Positions 1 to 5,174 are shown, numbered from the stretch's first letter. The stretch: DNA of 6,297 nt from Ruminiclostridium sp. (GCA_017550775.1 JAFZOA010000727.1:1-6297); one strand, 5' to 3'. Translations and numbers: made by a program. Notes: a model not told the origin generated them from the sequence alone.

Positions 1-1590
1 ATATCCGCTCTCCGCCGCGTGGGAGCCTGCGCCCGCGTGCTCGGAACGGATCTTTCCGGATAAGTCCTGAAGCATGGTGGAGTAGGTTATGAGGTTCTTG
101 TCTATTGCGAGAGAATAGTTGCCGATAGGCTTTATGGTGGAGCCTATGGCGCTTACCGCCTGAGTTGCGCGGTTGAAGCAGTTGTCACCGGGCTTCTCGC
201 CGATGCCGCCCGCGATCGCGAGAACGTCCCCGCGATAGTCCATGATGACGAACGCGCCCTGGATGAGCCTCTTGCTGTCCGCGGGAAGGGACGCATCGTA
301 GGAGCTGAGGCAGGTGTAGGGGTCCTCGAACACTTCGCTCAGACGCTTCTGCATCTCCATGTCCACGTTGAGGTAAGCGGTATAGCCGCCGCTCCTGAAC
401 TCGTCCCATGCCTCGTTGTAGGTTATTCCGAGTTTCTGGGAGAGGTCGTTCACGATCTGGTCGATAGCCGCGTCAACGTACCAGTCCTGCGACACGGTGT
501 AGGAGCCGTTCCACTGGTAGGCGAGTGAGCTGTCCTCGCCGAGTATCTCCTCCCACGGGACGTTCTGGTAGTAGAGATCGCCGTCGTCCTTGTTGTCCTC
601 GGTGATGATGCCGTAGTAGTCGTTGTAGCGCATATCGGTGTAGCCGTAGTATGAGCCTTTGACCGGGCGGCGGAACTTGACCTTCTCGGCGATAGCAGCC
701 TCATATTCGTCGGTGTTGATATAGCCCTGTGCGTAGAGACAGTCTTTGAGGGCGTATTCCTGACGTATCTTGGATTGTTTCAGATTTGCGTAGGGGTTGT
801 AGTTCGACGGCGAACGGACGATACCCGCGAGTATCGCCGCTTCCGCAACGGTGAGGTCCTTGACTTCCTTGCCGAAGTAGTAGTACGCCGCTGAGCCTAT
901 GCCGTAAGCCGTTCCGCCGAAGCCGATACGGTTGAGATAGCTTTCGAGGATATCGTACTTGGTGTACTTGTTTTCGAGGGACAGGGCGCGGAATATCTCG
1001 CGGAGCTTTCGCCCTATGGTAGTCTCGTTGTCCTTGGTGATGTCGCGCACGAGCTGCTGGGTTATGGTAGAGCCGCCGTCGGTGCCGCCGAACAGAGCCT
1101 TGACCGTTACCGAGAGGGTACGCTTCCAGTCAACGCCGTTGTGCTCGAAGAAACGCTGGTCTTCGACCGATACGAACGCGTCGATGACGTGCTGGGGGAT
1201 ATCCTCGATGTCAACCCAGATACGGCTCGTCTCGCCGCTTATCTGCTTTACGAGAACGTCCTCGCCGGTCTTGTCCTTCGAGTAGATGAAGCTCGAATAT
1301 GAGAGCTCTACGTTGGTGAGGTCAACGTCGAAGCTGCTCTCGGCGAACTGCATGACGTAGACGGTGAGCGCCGCGGCGACGATGCAGAACGTGATTATGA
1401 TTATCAGCAGGATGCTCAGCAGGGTAGTGCCGAAGAATGAGAGCACTCCGCCTATCTTCTGCCAGACGGACATCTTGTGGGTGTGGTAGTAGCTCTCCAC
1501 CGCCTGTTCGTCCTTGTTCATTTTCCTGCGGGATTTGGGCATATAGTCCTCGTCCCGTATCTTTACATATTTTATCTTTTTTCCGCCCAT
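1..1590 (-). CDS. Class A penicillin-binding protein (PBP1A-type), 3' end missing
   Basis: This is a bifunctional peptidoglycan synthase that polymerises lipid II glycan strands and cross-links the stem peptides outside the membrane. The reading frame is open from ATG at 1590 to the left edge (530 codons). A basic cytoplasmic tail of about 45 residues precedes one membrane anchor (about 55-80, rich in L/I/V). The glycosyltransferase-51 domain follows: SVEDQRFFEH with putative catalytic Glu143, GGSTITQQL (172-180), RKLREI (194-199), the YLNRIGFGGTAYGIG segment (218-232) and AEAAILAGIVRSP (249-261). The transpeptidase domain begins later, and its SxxK motif is STIKP with nucleophile Ser484 and Lys487. 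The SxN and KTG motifs lie beyond the edge. The start is supported by an AAAGGAAA Shine-Dalgarno (1595-1602) and a promoter upstream. The family is certain from seen motifs; the exact paralogue (PonA/PBP1-like) is not assigned. Confidence 0.97.
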   Translation of the reverse strand, partial: MGGKKIKYVKIRDEDYMPKSRRKMNKDEQAVESYYHTHKMSVWQKIGGVLSFFGTTLLSILLIIIITFCIVAAALTVYVMQFAESSFDVDLTNVELSYSSFIYSKDKTGEDVLVKQISGETSRIWVDIEDIPQHVIDAFVSVEDQRFFEHNGVDWKRTLSVTVKALFGGTDGGSTITQQLVRDITKDNETTIGRKLREIFRALSLENKYTKYDILESYLNRIGFGGTAYGIGSAAYYYFGKEVKDLTVAEAAILAGIVRSPSNYNPYANLKQSKIRQEYALKDCLYAQGYINTDEYEAAIAEKVKFRRPVKGSYYGYTDMRYNDYYGIITEDNKDDGDLYYQNVPWEEILGEDSSLAYQWNGSYTVSQDWYVDAAIDQIVNDLSQKLGITYNEAWDEFRSGGYTAYLNVDMEMQKRLSEVFEDPYTCLSSYDASLPADSKRLIQGAFVIMDYRGDVLAIAGGIGEKPGDNCFNRATQAVSAIGSTIKPIGNYSLAIDKNLITYSTMLQDLSGKIRSEHAGAGSHAAESGY

Positions 1591-1652
1591 GATGTTTCCT
1601 TTGAAATGATTTGTACGGCGCGCAGCGAGTCCGCGGCCGGATATACAGATTT

Positions 1653-1681
1653 ATTATATCATCTTTTTGTGGGTTTGTTAA
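1653..1681 (-). promoter_or_regulatory. Sigma-A promoter of the PBP gene
   Basis: Reading the minus strand, TTAACA (1681-1676) and a perfect TATAAT (1658-1653) are separated by exactly 17 bp. It points toward the PBP start codon, giving a leader of roughly 55 nt. A near-perfect palindrome, ATTTTGTGCAAAAT (1695-1708), lies just upstream of the -35 box and could be a regulator site, but there is no direct evidence for that. Confidence 0.85.
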
Positions 1682-1783
1682 TACTTAATCGGAAATTTTG
1701 TGCAAAATCACCAATACAAAACTGCGCCGACAGTCATAATACGACAAAATAACCGTACTGCTGTGGGATTTTCGGATTTCCGA

Positions 1784-1812
1784 TTGACAAAAATGTCCGG
1801 AAGTAGTATAAT
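1784..1812 (+). promoter_or_regulatory. Consensus sigma-A promoter of ssrA
   Basis: TTGACA (1784-1789) and TATAAT (1807-1812) match the consensus in all twelve positions with a 17-bp spacer. The -10 box ends 20 bp before the inferred mature 5' end of tmRNA at 1833, so the primary transcript probably starts near 1819-1820 and has a short leader that RNase P would remove. A small inverted repeat, TCGGA-TT-TCCGA (1772-1783), abuts the -35 box. So strong a promoter suits an abundant stable RNA. Confidence 0.92.
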
Positions 1813-1832
1813 AGCTGTACAGATCATTCCGT

Positions 1833-2184
1833 GGGGGCGTAAAGGTTTCGACGGGGGTCATGAAGTAGGTTAAGCACGCGGAGTTCGCCTAAACTCCTTA
1901 ATAATGGGTAACTTTAAAATTAAACGCAGATTCTGAAGATCTTGCACTCGCTGCCTAAGTGCAGCGCGTCCGCCTGAAGAGCGCTGCGGCTTCAGCTCGG
2001 GCGTCACACAGCAGCCAACGCGTCGGGTGAGAGCTCTGTAACCCTTCGCGCACTCAAAGAGCTGCCACAAGGTCTATCCTGTCGATCGGAGAGACCCGCG
2101 GGAGATACAAAAGATCGGATAAGCGTGTAGAAAGACCTGTGGATCGGCTTTCGGACGGGGGTCCGACTCCCCCCGCCTCCACCA
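1833..2184 (+). ncRNA. ssrA: Transfer-messenger RNA (tmRNA)
   Basis: This RNA rescues stalled ribosomes by trans-translation with SmpB and tags the unfinished protein for proteolysis. The 5' end GGGGGCG pairs with CGCCTCC before the encoded ACCA (2181-2184), forming the 7-bp tRNA-like acceptor stem. The 5' region AAAGGTTTCGACGGGGG is a hallmark of tmRNA. The first pseudoknot has a stem GGAGTT/AACTCC (1880-1885 with 1892-1897). The resume codon is GCA at 1926, and the tag reads ADSEDLALAA followed by TAA at 1956-1958. A hairpin GCACT/AGTGC straddles the tag end, as in other tmRNAs. The length of 352 nt is normal and the molecule is one-piece. One oddity is the T-loop, which reads TCCGACT between GGGGG and CCCCC, where TTCRANT is expected. 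Confidence 0.98.
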
Positions 2185-2204
2185 ACGGGCAGTCGCCCGT
2201 TTTT
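2185..2204 (+). terminator. ssrA intrinsic terminator (hairpin 1)
   Basis: Starting at the base after the CCA end, ACGGGC (2185-2190) pairs with GCCCGT (2195-2200) around the loop AGTC and runs into TTTTT. This compact stem of 6 GC-rich pairs is a credible Rho-independent terminator for tmRNA. It is also the first member of the series of related hairpins that follows. Confidence 0.88.
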
Positions 2205-2236
2205 CCGTCTCGGGCGCAGCCTGAGACGGTATTTTT
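2205..2236 (+). terminator. Second, stronger terminator-like hairpin behind ssrA
   Basis: CCGTCTCGGGC (2205-2215) pairs with GCCTGAGACGG (2219-2229) around the loop GCA, giving an 11-bp stem with one G-T wobble, followed by TATTTTT. The same hairpin recurs at 2411-2442 with stem intact and T-tail, and in degraded form at 2264-2294, where the right arm has become GTCTGATACGA. It looks like a back-up terminator for ssrA. Confidence 0.8.
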
Positions 2237-2243
2237 CTTCCTC

Positions 2244-2536
2244 GCGGGCGATTGCCCGTTTTTCCGTCTCGGGCGCAGTCTGATACGATTTTCTCTTCCT
2301 CGATGTCGTTATTCCCTTCTCTTTGTTTCAGTTACCTGTGCAGAGCGCGGGCAGTCGTCCGTTTTTCCGCGGGCACTTGCCCGTTTTTCCGCGGGCGATT
2401 GCCCGTTTTTCCGTCTCGGGCGCAGTCTGAGACGGTATTTTTCTTCCTCGATGTCGTTATTCCCTTCTCTTTGTTTCAGTTACCTGTGCAGAGCGCGGGC
2501 ACTTGCCCGTTTTTCCGCGGGCGTTTGCCCGTTTTT
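2244..2536 (+). repeat. Array of terminator-like hairpins in a duplicated ~148-bp unit
   Basis: Two imperfect copies lie in tandem, at about 2244-2390 and 2391-2536. A 40-nt opening block (2244-2283 and 2391-2430) and a 60-nt middle block (2294-2353 and 2442-2501) are identical between copies, joined by a short diverged stretch with a 1-nt length difference. The copies contain six short hairpins with stem CGGGC/GCCCG and a T5 tail, at 2244-2263, 2348-2366, 2369-2388, 2391-2410, 2495-2514 and 2517-2536. Their four-base loops are GATT, AGTC, ACTT, GATT, ACTT and GTTT; one stem (2348-2361) keeps pairing through a G-T wobble. Apparent protein readings of this stretch repeat the same F/S/R-rich phrases and look spurious. 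Confidence 0.85.
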
Positions 2537-2550
2537 CCGTCTCTCCGTCT

Positions 2551-2577
2551 CTTACCTTCCGTAAGGGGCGGTTTTTC
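2551..2577 (+). terminator. Weak terminator-like hairpin closing the array
   Basis: CTTAC (2551-2555) can pair with GTAAG (2561-2565), or CCTT with AAGG, ahead of GGGCGG and a T5 run at 2572-2576. The stem is short and separated from the T-run by several bases, so termination here is uncertain. The surrounding 2537-2600 stretch is pyrimidine-rich and holds no gene. Confidence 0.35.
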
Positions 2578-2609
2578 TTTTCCCTCTTTCTCCCCAAAAC
2601 AGAACGGTA

Positions 2610-2638
2610 TTGACTAATGACGGGAAACGTGATATACT
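2610..2638 (+). promoter_or_regulatory. Sigma-A promoter of the HD-GYP gene
   Basis: TTGACT (2610-2615) and TATACT (2633-2638) are separated by 17 bp. The resulting leader to the start codon at 2768 is about 120 nt. It contains two short direct repeats of unknown meaning: ATCTCATGCC at 2640-2649 and 2675-2684, and TATAAACTC at 2656-2664 and 2742-2750. I could not recognise a known riboswitch in it. Confidence 0.75.
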
Positions 2639-2767
2639 TATCTCATGCCGGAATGTATAAACTCTGAATTACCGATCTCATGCCAGCTCACCGACATCTC
2701 AGCATCATTCGTCATCGGCAGGTAAGAAACGGATAAAACAGTATAAACTCCGGCACCGAGGTCTTGT

Positions 2768-3679
2768 ATGGAACTGGTCATCTACGGAATGATAACTCTG
2801 GGCGCACTTATAATGGTGCTTAATGTCATAAACTATCTGCGTTTCATGAAGAGCACCCGCGACGTTCTCTCGGGAAACAGGCTTCACGACAAGGTCTGGG
2901 CGTGGATAGCGCTTGTTCTGCTCACATTCTTCCTTGTGGGGTATGTTCTTGTCGCCGTGTTCGGCAAGCCCGACCTGCTGATGTCGATGATACTGTTCGG
3001 CGGGAGCGTTTTCGTCTTCATCGTAAACTATCTTATGTCGAAGCTGCTTGCGACTGCGAAGGAGCGAAGCATTGACGTTGCCGAGGTGATAATCGGAGCT
3101 GTTGACGCGCGCGACCCGAACCTGAACGGTCACAGCCGCCATGTTCAGAATCTCACGATGACGCTGTACAAGTATATGCCGCAGTCGATGAAGCAGGAGA
3201 TAAACCCTGTGAGCCTTGAATACGCGTCACTGATGCACGACGTGGGGAAGCTCGGGATACCGGAGGCGATACTCAACAAGCCGGGGAAGCTTACCGACGA
3301 GGAATGGGAGGTCATGCGCCGACACCCGAAGATAGGGGTAGAGGTGCTGAGACCGCTGCGTTCGTTCAGGCGGATAATGCCGTGGATAGAGTACCACCAC
3401 GAGCGGATAGACGGCAAGGGGTACTATAAGATACCGGGGAATGAGATACCGCTTGCGGCGAGGGTCATAGCGATAGCGGACACATACTCTGCGATAACGA
3501 TGCGGCGCTCGTACAAGGCACCGAGGACACACGAGGACGCGATACAGATAATAAAGGAGGTTGCGGGGACGCAGCTTGACGCGGAGCTTGTGAGGATATT
3601 CTGCGGCATACCGAAGGAAGAGCTTGTGGCGTGTGCGCCGCAGAAGATAGAGATAACGGAGCTTGGAAAAGCCCGGTGA
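2768..3679 (+). CDS. Membrane-anchored HD-GYP-type phosphohydrolase
   Basis: The protein is 303 residues and is probably a cyclic-dinucleotide or other nucleotide phosphodiesterase facing the cytoplasm. Three hydrophobic segments (about 4-24, 43-65 and 70-92) form a compact membrane module without a recognisable sensor domain. The HD-GYP region follows: GHSRHV (121-126), MHDVGKLGIP with His157-Asp158 as the HD pair, NKPGKLT (170-176), His186 in RRHPKIG, EYHHERIDGKGYY (208-220) and IADTYSAIT (236-244). These metal-ligand-type residues are all present, but the name-giving GYP is GYY here. The C-terminal half otherwise matches the family in length and order. The start is chosen by GAGG 6 nt upstream and an in-frame TAA at 2744. 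No GGDEF or receiver domain is attached. c-di-GMP hydrolysis is a family expectation and has not been shown for this protein. Confidence 0.92.
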   Translation: MELVIYGMITLGALIMVLNVINYLRFMKSTRDVLSGNRLHDKVWAWIALVLLTFFLVGYVLVAVFGKPDLLMSMILFGGSVFVFIVNYLMSKLLATAKERSIDVAEVIIGAVDARDPNLNGHSRHVQNLTMTLYKYMPQSMKQEINPVSLEYASLMHDVGKLGIPEAILNKPGKLTDEEWEVMRRHPKIGVEVLRPLRSFRRIMPWIEYHHERIDGKGYYKIPGNEIPLAARVIAIADTYSAITMRRSYKAPRTHEDAIQIIKEVAGTQLDAELVRIFCGIPKEELVACAPQKIEITELGKAR

Positions 3680-3696
3680 ACGAGCTAAGAAGAAGC

Positions 3697-3730
3697 AAGC
3701 CTGTCCCGCAGGAAAGCGGGGCAGGCTTTT
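3697..3730 (+). terminator. Intrinsic terminator of the HD-GYP gene
   Basis: AAGCCTGTCCCGC (3697-3709) pairs with GCGGGGCAGGCTT (3716-3728) around AGGAAA, with a single T-G wobble in 13 pairs, and runs into TTTT. It begins 17 bp after the stop codon, so it very likely ends this single-gene transcript. Confidence 0.92.
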
Positions 3731-3803
3731 CTGATATCCGGGGAACTCTGAACTTCGAGGCAGATGACCCGTCCATTACTGAGTAGTAACATACGGAATG
3801 CGT

Positions 3804-3923
3804 GCAGGCTCAGCCTGCCGAGGGGACGGGGGGCGAGGAGCCCCCAGCGGGGAGTGGGGCAGAGCCCCACCAAAGGGCAGAGTCCCACCAAAGGGCAGAG
3901 CCCACCAAAGGGCAGAGCCCCCC
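3804..3923. repeat. GC-rich hairpins and 17-18 bp tandem repeat in convergent intergenic region
   Basis: Between two converging genes lie a 15-bp palindrome GCAGGCT-C-AGCCTGC (3804-3818), a GGGGGC/GCCCCC hairpin (3829-3845) and a tandem repeat with units at 3855-3871, 3872-3889, 3890-3906 and 3907-3923. The repeat core is GGGCAGAGCCC, itself able to fold (GGGC-AGA-GCCC), followed by ACCAAA in most units. The first unit has a longer stem (GGGGC-AGA-GCCCC). On the minus strand the units read GGGCTCTGCCCTTTGG, so a weak terminator role for the regulator gene is possible, but no long T-run is present. I see no gene here. Confidence 0.8.
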
Positions 3924-3931
3924 GCCGGGAG

Positions 3932-4696
3932 TTACCGCTTCTTGTAGATCACGAGCTCGGGGTCTTTACCGTCTTTCTCGTAGGTGCAGACGAGGATGAA
4001 GTCCATGTTGGCGAGGACACCGAAGCATCTGGAGCCGCCGAACTCACATTCGAGCTGATTACCGAGGTAAGTGGCACCGTCGTCGAGGAACTTCACGGTA
4101 TTGCCGTTGGGGAGCCGGTAGGGGAGGTTCACATAGCTTCCCACAAGGGCGTTGAGCTTTTCGACCTTTGGCATACCCTCGATGCCGAGGGCATTGATCT
4201 CGTCAATGAGCTTATGCTTGAACTCCTCGAACTGGCCGCCGTCGCTGAGCTGTTCATAGCGCTTCCAGTAGTCGAGCTTAGGGAGCATCCCCTTAAGATA
4301 CTCGCGGACTTCGGCTTCGGGGTGCTCGGGGGTGACCATATTCTTCACGCACACGTCGATAAGATCGTCCATGCTGCTGTACATATACTCGCCGTCCGCG
4401 TAGCACCATTTGCAGTAATCCTCGTTGTACGAGCCGTCCTTCTCACGGCTCACGGAAGCGTCCTCAAGGGGCATTCCGCAGCACTGGCAGATAAGCTCTC
4501 TGGGCGAGCCGAGGAGAGTGTTGATAGACACGTCGAAGAGCTTGGAGAGAAGTTTCAGGGTCTCCGTGTTGGGGACAGTCTCACCGTTCTCCCAGCGCGA
4601 TACTGCCTGTCGGGTGACAAACACCTTCTCCGCGAGGGCATCCTGGGACATACCGTTCTTTGTGCGAAGCTCGAATATTATGTTCTTGCCGTTCAT
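3932..4696 (-). CDS. XRE-family regulator with zinc ribbon and unassigned C-terminal domain
   Basis: This is a 254-residue putative DNA-binding regulator. Residues 1-63 form a Cro/C1-type helix-turn-helix: LRTKNGMSQDALAEKVFVTR, then QAVSRWENGETVPN and LLSKLFDVSINTLLG. A zinc ribbon follows, with Cys70/Cys73 (CQCC) and Cys95/Cys98 (CKWC) as likely ligands and the GMPL and DYCKWCYADGEY signatures usual for this fusion in Clostridia. Residues about 105-165 look helical (EVREYLKGMLPKLDYWKRYEQ). Residues about 170-254 look beta-rich, and I cannot assign them to a family. The start is fixed by a strong AGGAGG (4705-4710) and a promoter further upstream. It is a single gene converging on the HD-GYP gene. 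What it controls is unknown; autoregulation is only a family expectation. Confidence 0.9.
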   Translation of the reverse strand: MNGKNIIFELRTKNGMSQDALAEKVFVTRQAVSRWENGETVPNTETLKLLSKLFDVSINTLLGSPRELICQCCGMPLEDASVSREKDGSYNEDYCKWCYADGEYMYSSMDDLIDVCVKNMVTPEHPEAEVREYLKGMLPKLDYWKRYEQLSDGGQFEEFKHKLIDEINALGIEGMPKVEKLNALVGSYVNLPYRLPNGNTVKFLDDGATYLGNQLECEFGGSRCFGVLANMDFILVCTYEKDGKDPELVIYKKR

Positions 4697-4734
4697 ACGA
4701 CCGACCTCCTTCTTTCATTTGCGTTTCTGCTGTT

Positions 4735-4763
4735 ATTATACCATAAGCGCACAGACACGTCAA
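4735..4763 (-). promoter_or_regulatory. Sigma-A promoter of the XRE/zinc-ribbon gene
   Basis: On the minus strand, TTGACG (4763-4758) and a perfect TATAAT (4740-4735) lie 17 bp apart, about 40 bp before the start codon and just upstream of the AGGAGG site. The leader is therefore short. Confidence 0.88.
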
Positions 4764-4812
4764 GCAACTTGCCGTTGCTCCGCCCCCGCAGACCGGGACT
4801 GGGCAGAGAGCT

Positions 4813-5056
4813 ACAGTTTTTTATAGTTTACAGTTTACAGTTCTTTCAGTTTACAGTTTACAGGTTACAGTTTACAGTTGTGGTGTCGCCTGCGGCGACT
4901 TATTTGAATCGTGACGAAGGGGGAGTGCGTTTCTGCCCCGAAAGATGAATTTATATAATTGTGACAAGCTATCTCACTTTGTCACAATTCAAAATCGTCC
5001 GCGCAGCGGACACCACAACTGTAAACTGTAAACTGTAACCTGTAAACTAAAACTGT
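4813..5056. repeat. Nested inverted-repeat element (REP/BIME- or MITE-like)
   Basis: The two halves of this ~244-bp non-coding element are inverted copies of each other. Going inward, each arm has ACAGTTTT, a run of GTTTACA heptamers including one GGTTACA variant, TTGTGGT, a perfect 6-bp hairpin with a 3-base loop, and then TTGAAT-GTGAC. The hairpins are GTCGCC-TGC-GGCGAC (4885-4899) and GTCCGC-GCA-GCGGAC (4997-5011). They differ in sequence yet both pair perfectly. The arms differ by one heptamer next to the hairpin, and the left arm has extra outer heptamers. A GTGG tetranucleotide sits one base before each hairpin (4880-4883, and 5016-5013 on the minus strand), which recalls REP elements. 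No transposase is encoded and no clear target-site duplication is visible. Confidence 0.82.
4957..4989. repeat. Central perfect hairpin of the inverted-repeat element
   Basis: AATTGTGACAA (4957-4967) and TTGTCACAATT (4979-4989) are perfectly complementary over 11 bp with an 11-base loop. The right arm also pairs with the outer left arm, since TTTGAATCGTGAC (4903-4915) matches GTCACAATTCAAA (4981-4993) with one mismatch. Two alternative folds are therefore possible. The stem has no T-run, so it is not an obvious terminator. Confidence 0.75.
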
Positions 5057-5084
5057 TAATATTGTATTGGCGGAGTAATAACAG

Positions 5085-5113
5085 TTGACAAGCGATAAAA
5101 ACAGGTGTATAAT
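5085..5113 (+). promoter_or_regulatory. Consensus sigma-A promoter of the PPK2 gene
   Basis: TTGACA (5085-5090) and TATAAT (5108-5113) match consensus fully with a 17-bp spacer. The leader of about 55 nt contains a hairpin GCAACA (5129-5134) / TGTTGC (5146-5151) shortly before the ribosome-binding site. The promoter starts 28 bp after the end of the inverted-repeat element. Confidence 0.9.
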
Positions 5114-5174
5114 GTTAATAAAGTATATGCAACATGACGATAGCTTGTTGCGGCTTATGCAAGGGGGAATAAAT

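Noticed and set aside
959..1752. Plus-strand frames opposite the PBP gene
   Set aside because: They are antisense to a frame with all glycosyltransferase-51 motifs and have no independent support.
1870..2070. A 66-codon minus-strand frame
   Set aside because: It lies entirely within ssrA, antisense to a structured RNA gene.
2139..2617. Two overlapping plus-strand frames rich in F, S, P and R
   Set aside because: They translate the tandem hairpin repeats, so the peptide phrases repeat with the DNA. One begins inside tmRNA. No domain or ribosome-binding site supports them.
2620..2767. Cyclic-di-GMP riboswitch in the leader of the HD-GYP gene
   Set aside because: The gene's family makes it tempting, but I could not find the conserved core or the expected paired helices. 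The leader shows only two short direct repeats.
3764..4948. A 394-codon open frame on the plus strand
   Set aside because: It runs antisense over the well-supported XRE/zinc-ribbon gene and through the repeat regions on both sides. The translation has no recognisable domain, shows repeat-derived phrases (SPTKGQSPTKGQSP) and has no good ribosome-binding site. The minus-strand gene has a promoter, AGGAGG and clear motifs.
4813..5056. CRISPR array or phased origin repeat for the GTTTACA heptamers
   Set aside because: The units are 7 bp and directly adjacent with no spacers, and they occur as inverted arms. No TTATCCACA-type DnaA boxes are seen.
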